Assembly: GCA_012522505.1 (NCBI GenBank)
Contig: JAAYKJ010000215.1
Location: 31,559 to 95,558 of the forward strand
Source: Clostridiaceae bacterium
GTDB lineage: Bacteria > Bacillota > Clostridia > DSM-8532
Direction: 5' to 3'
DNA: 64,000 nt
The position numbers and the translations under genes are program-made. Below are positions 45,420-54,377 of the stretch, in pieces (the stretch's first letter is position 1; the number at the start of each line of letters is the position of its first letter). The notes beneath the pieces were generated by a model, which had not been told where the DNA came from, made no database searches, and worked only from the letters and a program-made list of their open reading frames with translations.

Positions 45420-45459
45420 TTATAACAACGGAAGCAATTGCATGCAATTGCTTCCGTTG
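45419..45459 (-). promoter_or_regulatory. Candidate BREX promoter with 34-bp palindromic operator
   Basis: The minus strand has a perfect palindrome CAACGGAAGCAATTGCA and its complement (45426-45459), then one base, then TATAAT (45419-45424). At 17-bp spacing the -35 would be TTGCAT, inside the palindrome. This is a typical repressor-operator position. The alternative is a hairpin ending the bacteriohemerythrin transcript, though the U-tract is poor. Confidence 0.55.
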
Positions 45460-45533
45460 CTACCAGTTAACCATTCAAATGTTGTTACTGTTCAGCCGTA
45501 TGCTAACTCAAACCATTCGTTTACATACAGACT

Positions 45534-45938
45534 CTATTCCAGCGTTTTTGCATATTCGCCTATTTTCTTGTCCATCGTGGAAATATGTTTGGTCAGCCAG
45601 TTAACAACCATTTTATTCGCATTAACCAGCAATAGAATATTTCCTCCCGATTCAAGATAATCCTTCCTTAACTTGGCAAGATCGTCAATAAAACTTTTGT
45701 GCATTCTTTTCTGTGCTTCAATCTCCGGGTAACCAATGCTTGCCATATACCTCTCTTCATCAACGAAATGGCTCTTGGTATATTCATCCAGGAACTCAAA
45801 CATTTGAAATATATACTCTTTCGCCCTTCCGCTTCTTCCGGCTTCAAACAACTGGTCTGCCTTTTGAAACCATACCTTGTGTTGCTCATCGATCATTTCA
45901 ACACCAACAGATAAGTTCGGTGTCCACTCAATTGCCAA
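45534..45938 (-). CDS. Bacteriohemerythrin
   Basis: The 134-residue four-helix protein binds oxygen through a di-iron centre. All ligand motifs are visible: MIDEQHKVWF, then the HFVDEERYM helix, KRMHKSFIDDL and WLTKHISTMDKKI, matching the His/Glu/Asp pattern of single-domain bacteriohemerythrins. The likely start is the TTG at 45938, eight bases after GGGGG, giving the usual AIEWTPNLSVGVE opening; the track GTG start overlaps the binding site. Roles in anaerobes include oxygen storage or scavenging. It lies upstream of the BREX island in the same direction, with a palindrome between, and is probably a separate unit. Confidence 0.92.
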   Translation of the reverse strand: MAIEWTPNLSVGVEMIDEQHKVWFQKADQLFEAGRSGRAKEYIFQMFEFLDEYTKSHFVDEERYMASIGYPEIEAQKRMHKSFIDDLAKLRKDYLESGGNILLLVNANKMVVNWLTKHISTMDKKIGEYAKTLE

Positions 45939-46204
45939 TACAAACACCCCCTATAATATGGAAATCGCTCAGCTCATGGCTATAACACAATTATACCCAT
46001 TTTCCTCATTTAGAATCACTATTTCGACATATTCCCCCCACAAGCGTCATCTTGCAACTTCTTCGCTTGAGGTTTAGCCATCATACTTCACTGGCATCAC
46101 TCCGGTCTCTTACCACCACCACGAAGTTTGTGTCAAAGGGCGAAACGCTCTGGAGCAGGTGCATAGGGGCATTATATAAAGCTATAATTCAGAAAATTCT
46201 CATA

Positions 46205-48427
46205 TCACCTGATATAGTATAGTGCCTTGTAAAGCGTTATCGCTGCCTCTGCAAGCGTTATTGGCTTACTGCCGTCAAAAGCATCGTCACCATTTAAAGG
46301 AAGGATATCCAGTGCTTTGCAAACAGCAACACTCCCTTTTCCCTTTTCGCTTACATTGGCAACATCATCCAGTATAAAGAGTTCACTATGTTCTGTGATA
46401 TCCGAGTAACCCAGAAGGTTTGCCAGCAGAATCGAATACTCCTCTTTGCAGATCGTTTCATGTTGATTGAATATATCACCGTCTGGAATAAAGACCTTCT
46501 TATTCACTGCATTCTGTAGATAGCTGTAAATGCTGTCATATTCAGATACATCGGTGAATATAGCTGGTTCTTGCTGAAAACCATATGTATCAAAGCCTTT
46601 TGCACAAGACAGCATCCTAATGACCTCTCCTCTGGATAAAGCTCTATCGTAATCTACATTTTCCCCATCTATGAAACCATGAGCAAGAAGTAATTCAACA
46701 CTACGCTTTGCAGGATGATCTGTCAGCAGCAACTCGGTATCCTTCCCCAGGATTTCCTCCCCACTCCAGTTTAGATGCCTTCCTGTTGACGCATCTATAT
46801 AACCATACGTGTCGAAGTTGTAAACGATTTTGGCCATCTTTTCATTCACGGTCAACCCGGAGTAAGGGTAGGTACTTATAAAGTAATACCTCAAATTACA
46901 CAGGACTGTTTTTGAATACAGCTCAGTTGCTTCTTCTTTCGAAATAATGTTTTCGGCTTCAGCAAACTCTATATCCTCCCAATAGAACATAAAGCTTGAC
47001 AGAGCCCCCGTATCCTGTCTGATATTTATATTCGTATAGTTGGGCGTGGGAATTCCGTTATGCATCCTCTGAAAAACATAGTAATAATCACCCGAATAGC
47101 CATCGATGGATGAATCGGTTACGTCTGCAAAAAAACCATATTGATCGGGTAATAATTTTTTCATGGCGTCAATGGCCTTCTCTCTGCCCTGCTCAAAGTT
47201 GATGGCCTGTTTCGCAGAAGTATCGGCTTCCTCATTGTGATTACGATTAAATATCAGGTTCAGCCCGGTTATAATTCCAGTTTCCTTTGAAATAGAAAAA
47301 GAAAATTGCACACTCATTTCGTCGCTGTATCTGGCATATTCATAGCTCCACTGGCTGTCGTAACTGGAACAGTTAATAATATCCTGCTCCCTGTCGTCTG
47401 AGAAAACATACCCCGTCAATTCTTCAAATATCTCCCTGTAACCGCGGACAATATCTTCCACATCATTCCTGTCAATTTTTCTTGTTTTCAATTCAGGTTG
47501 ATCGCTTAAGGGATAAACCCTTCTTGTTTCACTTTCTTCACTCGATTTTCGTACTCTGGCCGGGGTTCCGTCATAGTCCATAACATCACCCGACAATGCA
47601 TCAACCATATTGGATGTGATGCCTGCAGGCGCATATGCAGGTTTGAAAAACGATTTGCCATAACTCTTATGGCAAAGGATATATTGCAGCTGGATATCCA
47701 AAGCATCAACAAAATTTTCAAGAGCATCTTCTTCCGAGATCAACCCTTCCTCCGATGGTAAAAGATCAGGAGAGTGCACTACCTTGTTCCTGCTGAAATA
47801 AACCACCTTCCCGCTGGCAGCATTAATGCTTATCGAGTAAGAACAGTCTCTGAGCATGATTCCGTTCAAGATTCTTGCAAACGTGAACTGGTATATAACA
47901 GGGCTGCTTAATCCTACTGTATTGTCACGGGTGGAGGGACTGCTCACCAATGCATATGCATCCGGGTTATCACCGACTTTTTCTATGTAGTCTTCAGCTA
48001 TCTTTCTGGCTTCATTTTTTGTTACCTTGGCGATATTGTTACGTTTTCCCTGCCCATCATCCCAAGCACTGAAATATCGAATTTCTCCTGTATTGACATC
48101 TACAGAAACACTTAGATTCTCTTTTTTACCGTTTAGGATACAATGAAAATCAAGCATATAATGCTCCAGACTTCCATCCTTTTCACAAATTTTATTGCTA
48201 TTGTTCAAGTACATTTCATCGTATTCACTGAAAAACGCCTTCGCAACAGCCACAGCTCCATCCAGATCCATACCTGATTTTTCGCTTGGTTTCATTTCTT
48301 CCGCCGCGGATAGATCGCTGCCAGATACCTGTATAAGCTGTATTTCTTCTGATGCATGTGATACTAAAGACATTGAAATTACCATGCTGATTACAATAGA
48401 TGATGAGATTAGCCTTTTGAATGACAT
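46205..48427 (-). CDS. Exported YcdB/YcdC-repeat protein with C-terminal SLH-like domains
   Basis: The 740-residue protein starts with a signal peptide (residues about 1-26, cleavage near SHAS). It then contains two or more YcdB/YcdC-type units, each beginning with an Ala/Lys-rich helix and a PepSY-like strand set, for example VAKAFFSEYDEMYLNN, then VDVNTGEIRYFS and ISINAASGKVVYFSR. The last 170 residues look like S-layer homology modules (ALSRGEVIRMLSCAKGF, FTDVSEYDSIYSYLQNAV, PITLAEAAITLYKALYY), which would tether it to the cell wall. YcdB repeats are common in clostridia and bacilli, but their function is unknown. GGAGGAATCGTG supports the ATG at 48427. It stands alone. Confidence 0.8.
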   Translation of the reverse strand: MSFKRLISSSIVISMVISMSLVSHASEEIQLIQVSGSDLSAAEEMKPSEKSGMDLDGAVAVAKAFFSEYDEMYLNNSNKICEKDGSLEHYMLDFHCILNGKKENLSVSVDVNTGEIRYFSAWDDGQGKRNNIAKVTKNEARKIAEDYIEKVGDNPDAYALVSSPSTRDNTVGLSSPVIYQFTFARILNGIMLRDCSYSISINAASGKVVYFSRNKVVHSPDLLPSEEGLISEEDALENFVDALDIQLQYILCHKSYGKSFFKPAYAPAGITSNMVDALSGDVMDYDGTPARVRKSSEESETRRVYPLSDQPELKTRKIDRNDVEDIVRGYREIFEELTGYVFSDDREQDIINCSSYDSQWSYEYARYSDEMSVQFSFSISKETGIITGLNLIFNRNHNEEADTSAKQAINFEQGREKAIDAMKKLLPDQYGFFADVTDSSIDGYSGDYYYVFQRMHNGIPTPNYTNINIRQDTGALSSFMFYWEDIEFAEAENIISKEEATELYSKTVLCNLRYYFISTYPYSGLTVNEKMAKIVYNFDTYGYIDASTGRHLNWSGEEILGKDTELLLTDHPAKRSVELLLAHGFIDGENVDYDRALSRGEVIRMLSCAKGFDTYGFQQEPAIFTDVSEYDSIYSYLQNAVNKKVFIPDGDIFNQHETICKEEYSILLANLLGYSDITEHSELFILDDVANVSEKGKGSVAVCKALDILPLNGDDAFDGSKPITLAEAAITLYKALYYIR

Positions 48428-48575
48428 CACGATTCCTCCATTCTCTGAAAAGAGATATGACTTTATGATATATTATACCATTTAAACCATATGTATTCAA
48501 AAAAATATTCCACCCCATTTCAAGGTCACTCAGATACCCCCATAGCAGAGTGTTGTCATAGAGAGACTGTGATTT

Positions 48576-49697
48576 CTATGACAGTTTTTTGAGGTAGCAT
48601 CTCCTCTTTTTATGCTGCCTTGTCTCGTAAAACTTCCACAGCCCCTGAACATCCTTGTTGTCTTCGAGCTCCGGGCCTGTTTCAGCAAAGCTCATGCCAT
48701 TTTTGATCGCAGCCATATTGATATCGCTTAGTAGAAGCGCATTTACGCCTTTTCCCTGATACTCTGGCTTTACTGCTACAAGGTACAAATCCAACCGGTC
48801 ATTGTTCTTCATTGCCCTTAAAAGATGCAGAAAACCAAAGGGGAAAGCCCTGCCTCCTGCTTTTTGCATCGCTCTTGCCAGGGAAGGCAACGCGATTCCA
48901 AAAGCCACCACCTGATCTTCCTGATCCAGTATTATTCTTACATAGTCTGGGTTGATAAAACCGAAGTATTGCCTGACATAGGCGTTGATTTGATTTTCTG
49001 TGAGTTCAACAACACCATAAAGGTCCTTATAGGCATCGTTGAGCAAATAAAAAATATCCTTCGCATATGGTAAGAAATCTTTGGATTTTTGGGCCGGGAG
49101 CACCTTCAGCTTCAACCTTTTTAGCACCAGGTTATTGATTTTAACAACTCTTTCGGGAATCGTTTGCGGCACCTTTATTTCAAATTCCAGCCAATCAACA
49201 TCCTTTTGGTATCCAAGTCTTTCCATCATTTCAGGATAATATGGCGCATTATAGATTGTTATCATCATACCCAATTCACCAAAGCCTTCAATCAACATGC
49301 CCTGCTTGTCCAGATCACAAAAACCAAGGGGGCCATGAATTCCATCCATTCCTCTGTTCAAAGCCCATTCTTCTGCTGTTTTTGTCAGGGCCTCCGCCAC
49401 TTCAATATCGTCGATAAAATCAATCCAACCGAACCGGGCATAGCGTTTGTTCCATTTCTGATTATACTTATGATTGATTATGCCCGCTACTCTTCCTACC
49501 ACCTTACCTGCTTTAAAAGCAAGCCAGTATTTTGATTCACAATACTCAAATGCCGGGTTTTTTTCTTTTCTAAGAGTGTTCATCTCATCACTGAGCATCG
49601 GAGGAACCCAGTATGGGTTACCGGAATATAATTGAAACGGAAACCGTATAAATCTTTTCAGGTCGCGAATTGTTTCTACTTCCTTTATTTGTATCAT
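48576..49697 (-). CDS. GNAT-fold N-acetyltransferase-like protein
   Basis: The 373-residue protein combines an N-terminal GNAT-like half (WVPPMLSDEMNTL, then VGRVAGIINHKYNQ) with a C-terminal half carrying the acetyl-CoA loop LYLVAVKPEYQGKGVNALLL. This two-part architecture is common in uncharacterised bacterial proteins of about 370-380 residues. Substrate is unknown. I chose the ATG at 49697 (AAGGGGGTATTGGCG upstream) over the track start 13 codons earlier. It is a single gene with about 150-bp gaps on each side. Confidence 0.75.
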   Translation of the reverse strand: MIQIKEVETIRDLKRFIRFPFQLYSGNPYWVPPMLSDEMNTLRKEKNPAFEYCESKYWLAFKAGKVVGRVAGIINHKYNQKWNKRYARFGWIDFIDDIEVAEALTKTAEEWALNRGMDGIHGPLGFCDLDKQGMLIEGFGELGMMITIYNAPYYPEMMERLGYQKDVDWLEFEIKVPQTIPERVVKINNLVLKRLKLKVLPAQKSKDFLPYAKDIFYLLNDAYKDLYGVVELTENQINAYVRQYFGFINPDYVRIILDQEDQVVAFGIALPSLARAMQKAGGRAFPFGFLHLLRAMKNNDRLDLYLVAVKPEYQGKGVNALLLSDINMAAIKNGMSFAETGPELEDNKDVQGLWKFYETRQHKKRRCYLKKLS

Positions 49698-49944
49698 CGC
49701 CAATACCCCCTTGTATTTCTGTATCCATAATACCATACTCTTCTGTTCAATGTTAATTTTTTTTTAACGCAACCCAAGCAGCTGCGGCCATCTTTGTTAC
49801 TGTTTACACACAATAAAAGCTAGCTGGTGGCGTGAGGTAACCACCTGTGTGAACCCACAGTTTAAAACAAGTGCTAAGGTCTGTAAACTATTTCACCTGA
49901 ACATAATATGATGTATTGAAGTTATCAAAAGTATGGTGATTGTT

Positions 49945-51216
49945 ATGGAAACATTAACGGTGGGATCCCGGGGTCCATATGTAAAACTTGTCCAGAGCCT
50001 CCTTGCACGGATCGGCTATAACCCCGGCCCCATAGACGGTGTTTTTGGACAGCAAACCCAACAGGCCGTCATTGCTTTCCAAAGAGATAACGGCCTGACG
50101 CCGGACGGTATCGTCGGCCCATTAACCTGGAATTATTTCAATAGTTTTCTTCGGGGATATGATACCTATACTATCCGTCCCGGTGATACATTGTTCAGCC
50201 TGGCACAAAAATATTACACAACTGTAAACGCAATCCTTACCGCAAATCCAGGCCTCAATCCTCTCTATCTGAGGGTTGGACAGAGAATAACGGTACCCTA
50301 TGGGCTTGATGTGGTTTTTACTGATATCGACTATACCTATTCGATTTTGGAAATGGATATCGAAGGTCTGGAGGCAAGATATCCCTTTATCGAGACCGAT
50401 ATTGCTGGGAAGAGTGTTCTCGGAAAAAATTTATATGTTATTCGCCTTGGGACAGGTCCTGTTGAAGTGCATTACAATGCCTCACATCATGCCCTTGAAT
50501 GGATTAATACACCGGTTTTAATGAAATTTATTGAGAATTTCTGCAGGGCTTACGCCACAGGTTCCACTATACGAGGATATAATGTCCGTGACATCTGGGC
50601 AAGAAGTAGTATTTACATCATTCCTATGGTGAATCCGGATGGTGTTGATCTTGTTTTGGAGGGTCTGAAACCCGACAACCCGTATTATCAGCAGCTTCTT
50701 GCGTGGAATACCACCGGCCGTCCATTTTCCCAGGTTTGGCAGGCAAACATCCGTGGTACCGATCTGAACCGGAATTATCCTGCATGCTGGGAACAGGCGA
50801 AAGAACAGGAACCCTCACTGGGTGTGTATGGTCCAGGGCCAACGCGCTATGGCGGACCTTATCCCCTCTCAGAGCCCGAAACACAATCCATGGTAAATTT
50901 CACCCGCCAGCATAGCTTCAAGCTGGTTCTGGCCTATCATACGCAGGGCCGCGTGATCTATTGGCTTTATAAGAACATGCAGATCCCAAGAGCACGTGAA
51001 ATCGGTGAAACCTTTGCCAGGGCAAGCGGATACACCTTGTCGCAGACACCCTACGAAGCAGCATATGCTGGTTATAAGGATTGGTTTATTGAAGAATACC
51101 AAAGACCTGGATATACCATTGAAACAGGCATCGGTACAAATCCGCTGCCGATCTCACAATTTGATACAATTTACAGCCGCAATGAAGAGATATTGCTGCT
51201 GGCACCAATTATTTAG
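49945..51216 (+). CDS. Peptidoglycan endopeptidase, M14 carboxypeptidase type with PG-binding and LysM domains
   Basis: The 423-residue enzyme has an N-terminal peptidoglycan-binding domain (GSRGPYVKLVQSLLARIGY), a LysM domain (YTIRPGDTLFSLAQKYY, near residues 80-120) and a zinc peptidase M14 domain. Metal ligands are in YNASHHALEW (HxxE) and LAYHTQG; the catalytic Glu is in TIETGIG. This matches gamma-D-glutamyl-meso-diaminopimelate peptidases that cut stem peptides, often at sporulation or germination. No signal peptide is seen, in line with spore-lytic relatives. The ATG at 49945 has GGTGA upstream. Its stop overlaps a convergent small gene by 8 bp. Confidence 0.9.
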   Translation: METLTVGSRGPYVKLVQSLLARIGYNPGPIDGVFGQQTQQAVIAFQRDNGLTPDGIVGPLTWNYFNSFLRGYDTYTIRPGDTLFSLAQKYYTTVNAILTANPGLNPLYLRVGQRITVPYGLDVVFTDIDYTYSILEMDIEGLEARYPFIETDIAGKSVLGKNLYVIRLGTGPVEVHYNASHHALEWINTPVLMKFIENFCRAYATGSTIRGYNVRDIWARSSIYIIPMVNPDGVDLVLEGLKPDNPYYQQLLAWNTTGRPFSQVWQANIRGTDLNRNYPACWEQAKEQEPSLGVYGPGPTRYGGPYPLSEPETQSMVNFTRQHSFKLVLAYHTQGRVIYWLYKNMQIPRAREIGETFARASGYTLSQTPYEAAYAGYKDWFIEEYQRPGYTIETGIGTNPLPISQFDTIYSRNEEILLLAPII

Positions 51217-51370
51217 AACTGACCGGATCGCTCTGGCCGGGTGATCCGGTTATTTGTTTGAGCAGTTCTTGATAGCTTTGAATCTCTTCTCTCAGTACCC
51301 TAATGGTTGCATCCTTAATTGCGATCACTTCCAATAATTCTTCTCTGCTCATCTCATTTAGCCTGACCAT
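51209..51370 (-). CDS. Conserved-looking 53-aa helical protein
   Basis: This ORF is too short for the ORF track. GAGGGTGAAAC lies just before the ATG, and the product begins MVRLNEMSREELLEVIAIKD, then a likely coiled coil through REEIQSYQELLKQI and a polar tail. It has no cysteines or hydrophobic helix. It lies 16 bp downstream of cheR in the same direction and overlaps the convergent peptidase gene by 8 bp. The strong binding site and cheR linkage support reality; function unknown. Confidence 0.6.
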   Translation of the reverse strand: MVRLNEMSREELLEVIAIKDATIRVLREEIQSYQELLKQITGSPGQSDPVSSK

Positions 51371-51386
51371 GTTTCACCCTCACTAA

Positions 51387-52178
51387 CTATATCTCATGTG
51401 CTTTTTGATAAAAAAAAGTTCTAATGGATTTAAACCCATACTTTGCTGCACCAATAATCTGCTCTGTACTTCCCAGAAAAAGTATCCCATCCTGAACCAA
51501 AGAACGGTTAAAACTGTTGTATATGTAATGTTTCGCTTCTTCGGTAAAATAGATCAGAACATTACGGCATACAATCAAATCCATATTTCCAGGATATGGA
51601 TCCTCCAAAAGATTCAACTGTTTGAAATCGACACACTTCTTCACTTCATCTGATATCTTGTACCAATTCCCGTTAACAACAGTAAAGTATCTTTTCAAAA
51701 GATCATCTGGCAACTCTTTTATACTTCTTTCCGGATAAACACCCTGTTCTGCTTTATTTATAGCCCCCAAGTCAATATCCGATGCAATTATTTTTATCTT
51801 CGAGAGAGGAATAAATTTGTTCAACAACATGACAATGGTGTATGGCTCGTCTCCGGTAGAGCATGCAGAACTCCAGATTCTGATATCCTCTGCTCTCCCT
51901 TTTCTTTCTATAATCATTGGAATGATGACCTTCTCCATTAATTCCCACTGATTCGGATTTCTGTAGAATTCCGATACATTGATCGTAAGATAATTAATAA
52001 AGGTGTCATACAAGCTCTTATCTGCGAGCATGGCTTTGTAAAAGGACATAAAGCTGCTAAAACCGTGTTTTCCCGCAAGGGATGTGATACGACGTTTCAT
52101 CTGCTTCTCTTTATAAAGATCAAGATTGATTTTGGATTGCTGATAAAATGCTTTTTTAAACACTTCGTAATCCGCCAT
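51387..52178 (-). CDS. cheR: Chemotaxis-type protein-glutamate methyltransferase CheR
   Basis: The 263-residue SAM-dependent methyltransferase modifies glutamates of chemoreceptors. It has the N-terminal helical domain (YKEKQMKRRITSLA), SAM motif IWSSACSTGDEPYTI near residue 105, ASDIDLGAINKA, DLIVCRNVLIYFTEEAKHYI and LFLGSTEQIIG, all standard CheR positions. It is a single-domain, free-standing gene; no receptors, cheB or motility genes are visible here. GGGTGAAACGTC supports the start. A small gene follows 16 bp downstream. Confidence 0.93.
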   Translation of the reverse strand: MADYEVFKKAFYQQSKINLDLYKEKQMKRRITSLAGKHGFSSFMSFYKAMLADKSLYDTFINYLTINVSEFYRNPNQWELMEKVIIPMIIERKGRAEDIRIWSSACSTGDEPYTIVMLLNKFIPLSKIKIIASDIDLGAINKAEQGVYPERSIKELPDDLLKRYFTVVNGNWYKISDEVKKCVDFKQLNLLEDPYPGNMDLIVCRNVLIYFTEEAKHYIYNSFNRSLVQDGILFLGSTEQIIGAAKYGFKSIRTFFYQKAHEI

Positions 52179-52261
52179 GACGTTTCACCCGTTTGCTATG
52201 ATTTTTTCGTAAAGGCCTGTGCAGTACCCGGGCTGTTCTATGCAAATATTTTTGAACAACC

Positions 52262-52291
52262 AAACAAGACCGGAAAAACCGGTCTTGTTTA
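52262..52291 (-). terminator. Terminator of the cmk-plsC-ispH/rpsA operon
   Basis: AAACAAGACCGG-AAAAA-CCGGTCTTGTTT is a perfect 12-bp stem, 20 bp past the stop of the ispH-rpsA fusion, with TTGTTTGG on the minus strand. Confidence 0.85.
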
Positions 52292-52310
52292 ATATATCGG
52301 TATAAACTGA

Positions 52311-54326
52311 TTATTCTTTTATCATATCCCCGATTGTATTGGTCATTTCTTCAACATGCTGGTTTGGGGTATCTACGCTTTCTTCAATATCCGAGTCTTC
52401 GCGGACAGGATCAATGGGCTCAACCTCACGGATGCTTAGACTGATCTTTTTAAGCTCCGGGTTGACCTCCAATACTTTCATCTTAACCTGCTGCCCAACA
52501 GACAGAACCTCATCGGGCTTGCCGAGACGGACATTGGAAATTTGTGAGATATGAACGAGCCCTTCGACCCCTTCTTCCAATTCTACAAAAGCACCAAATG
52601 GAACCAAGCGTACAATTTTTCCTTCAACAGTATCCCCAGCAGTATATTTGTTTTCGACATTATACCAAGGATTATCCTCTGCCTTCCGGTAACCCAGCGA
52701 AACCTTCTGCTTTTCCTTGTCAAAGCCAAGAATTCTAACGGTGACGGTCTCACCTGGCTTCAAAACATCGGATGGCTTATTGATCTTTTTCCAGGACAGT
52801 TCGGATATGTGAATCAGCCCGTCTACCACGCCAAGATCAACAAACGCGCCAAAGTTTGTAATGCTTTTTACCGTTCCGGTATACTCCTGGCCAACTTCCA
52901 CCTGACCCCAGAAGGCTTCCATCTTTTCTGCCTTTTCCTTCTCGATAACATTTCTGCAGGAGCCCACAACACGGCGCTTATTTCTTGACATTTCCACAAC
53001 TTCAAAGCGGACTTTTTTCTTCAGGAACTCATTCAGATCCTTCACATAGTGGTCACTGATCTGCGATGCAGGAATGAATACACGCACACCTTTATAGGAT
53101 GCAACAACACCACCGTTAACAACTTCCCGTACAACCGCTTCAAGGGGTTTCTTTTCGTTGAATGCCTCTTCAATCTCTTCCATGCCGCGGATGGAATCCA
53201 CTCTTTTCTTTGAAAGGGATACGTTGCCTTCGCCATCATTTATCTTAATGATATATACCAGGATTTCTTCCCCTTCCTTTAAATCTTTCTCGGGGTCAAA
53301 ATCAGGATCTTCAAGAAATTCTTCCATAGATATGGTTCCATCGGCCTTATAGCCCAGGTCAACAAACACCTCGCTGGTGTTGTAGCCAATTATGCGGCCT
53401 TTGACAACCTCTCCCGATCTCAGACTGTTTACCTCCGACTCCTCGAAAGCCTCTTTGAAGGACATTTCATTCTCCTGTTTGTTCATTAACTCTTCCATTG
53501 TTTTGATAACCTCCTTGATTACCCAATCGGGAGTTGATGCCCCGGCAGTAATCCCTATTGTGTAGTTTTTCTTTATATCCAACAGCGGAAGATCCGCCAC
53601 TGTTTCAATTTTTATGGTTGCTGGGCAGTGAGCTGAACAAGTTTCAAACAATTTTTGGGTATTGGAGCTGTTTTTCCCTCCTATAACAATCATCAAATCA
53701 GCTTGTTCAGAGATTTCCCGGGCTTCCCGCAAACGTTTTTCAGTTGCACTACATATTGTATCAAAGTTTACGGCATTTGCAAACTTTTTCTTAATGAATT
53801 TGTAAATCTCTTCATACTTTTCAGGTTTCATCGTTGTTTGTGCCACAACGCAGATCCCCTCTTCGGTATTTGGCAAAGATTCTATCCCTTCTTTATCGGA
53901 AACAACCCAGGCTTTATATTCGCACCAGCCATTGATACCAATGACTTCCGGGTGGCTGTCATCCCCAACAATGATGATACGGTAGCCTTCCCGATACTTT
54001 TCTCTGACAAGCTTATGTATTCTCTTCACGTAAGGGCAGGTTGCATCATGGATGTTAACCTGTTTTTGATTCAGTACACTATACACATCTTCCCCGATCC
54101 CATGCGCTCTTATAACAACGTGATCATCCTTATGAAGCTGTTCAGTACACTGAACACAACGCGCACCTTCCTCTGCCAGTTTTTCAGATAGCTGACGGTT
54201 ATGAATGAGTTCGCCATAGGTCCGCATTTTATCTGGATAAGAACGTAAGGTTTTAAATGCAAGCTTAACGGCATTATCCACTCCAAAACAAAAGCCTGCT
54301 GTTTGTGCAACCATAAGTCTGCCCAT
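52311..54326 (-). CDS. ispH: Fused IspH (HMBPP reductase) and ribosomal protein S1-like protein
   Basis: The 671-residue protein joins two enzymes or factors. Residues 1-290 are the Fe-S enzyme IspH, last step of the MEP isoprenoid pathway, with its three cysteine motifs in TAGFCFGVDNA, DATCPYVKRIH and FDTICSATEK. From about residue 300 four S1 RNA-binding domains follow (GYNTSEVFVDLGYKADGTIS, then FGAFVDLGVVDGLIHISEL, FGAFVELEEGVEGLVHISQI), like ribosomal protein S1. This fusion is known in clostridia. AAGGAGAATAAT places the ATG at 54326, ten codons inside the track ORF. It follows plsC and cmk. Confidence 0.93.
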   Translation of the reverse strand: MGRLMVAQTAGFCFGVDNAVKLAFKTLRSYPDKMRTYGELIHNRQLSEKLAEEGARCVQCTEQLHKDDHVVIRAHGIGEDVYSVLNQKQVNIHDATCPYVKRIHKLVREKYREGYRIIIVGDDSHPEVIGINGWCEYKAWVVSDKEGIESLPNTEEGICVVAQTTMKPEKYEEIYKFIKKKFANAVNFDTICSATEKRLREAREISEQADLMIVIGGKNSSNTQKLFETCSAHCPATIKIETVADLPLLDIKKNYTIGITAGASTPDWVIKEVIKTMEELMNKQENEMSFKEAFEESEVNSLRSGEVVKGRIIGYNTSEVFVDLGYKADGTISMEEFLEDPDFDPEKDLKEGEEILVYIIKINDGEGNVSLSKKRVDSIRGMEEIEEAFNEKKPLEAVVREVVNGGVVASYKGVRVFIPASQISDHYVKDLNEFLKKKVRFEVVEMSRNKRRVVGSCRNVIEKEKAEKMEAFWGQVEVGQEYTGTVKSITNFGAFVDLGVVDGLIHISELSWKKINKPSDVLKPGETVTVRILGFDKEKQKVSLGYRKAEDNPWYNVENKYTAGDTVEGKIVRLVPFGAFVELEEGVEGLVHISQISNVRLGKPDEVLSVGQQVKMKVLEVNPELKKISLSIREVEPIDPVREDSDIEESVDTPNQHVEEMTNTIGDMIKE

Positions 54327-54377
54327 ATTATTCTCCTTTTTCCAAAACCACATTCCACATCTGTGCAGAACGCAGGG

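Noticed and set aside
45939-46204. Hidden gene between bacteriohemerythrin and the YcdB protein
   Set aside because: No frame with a start signal, no hairpin of note and no repeat copy.
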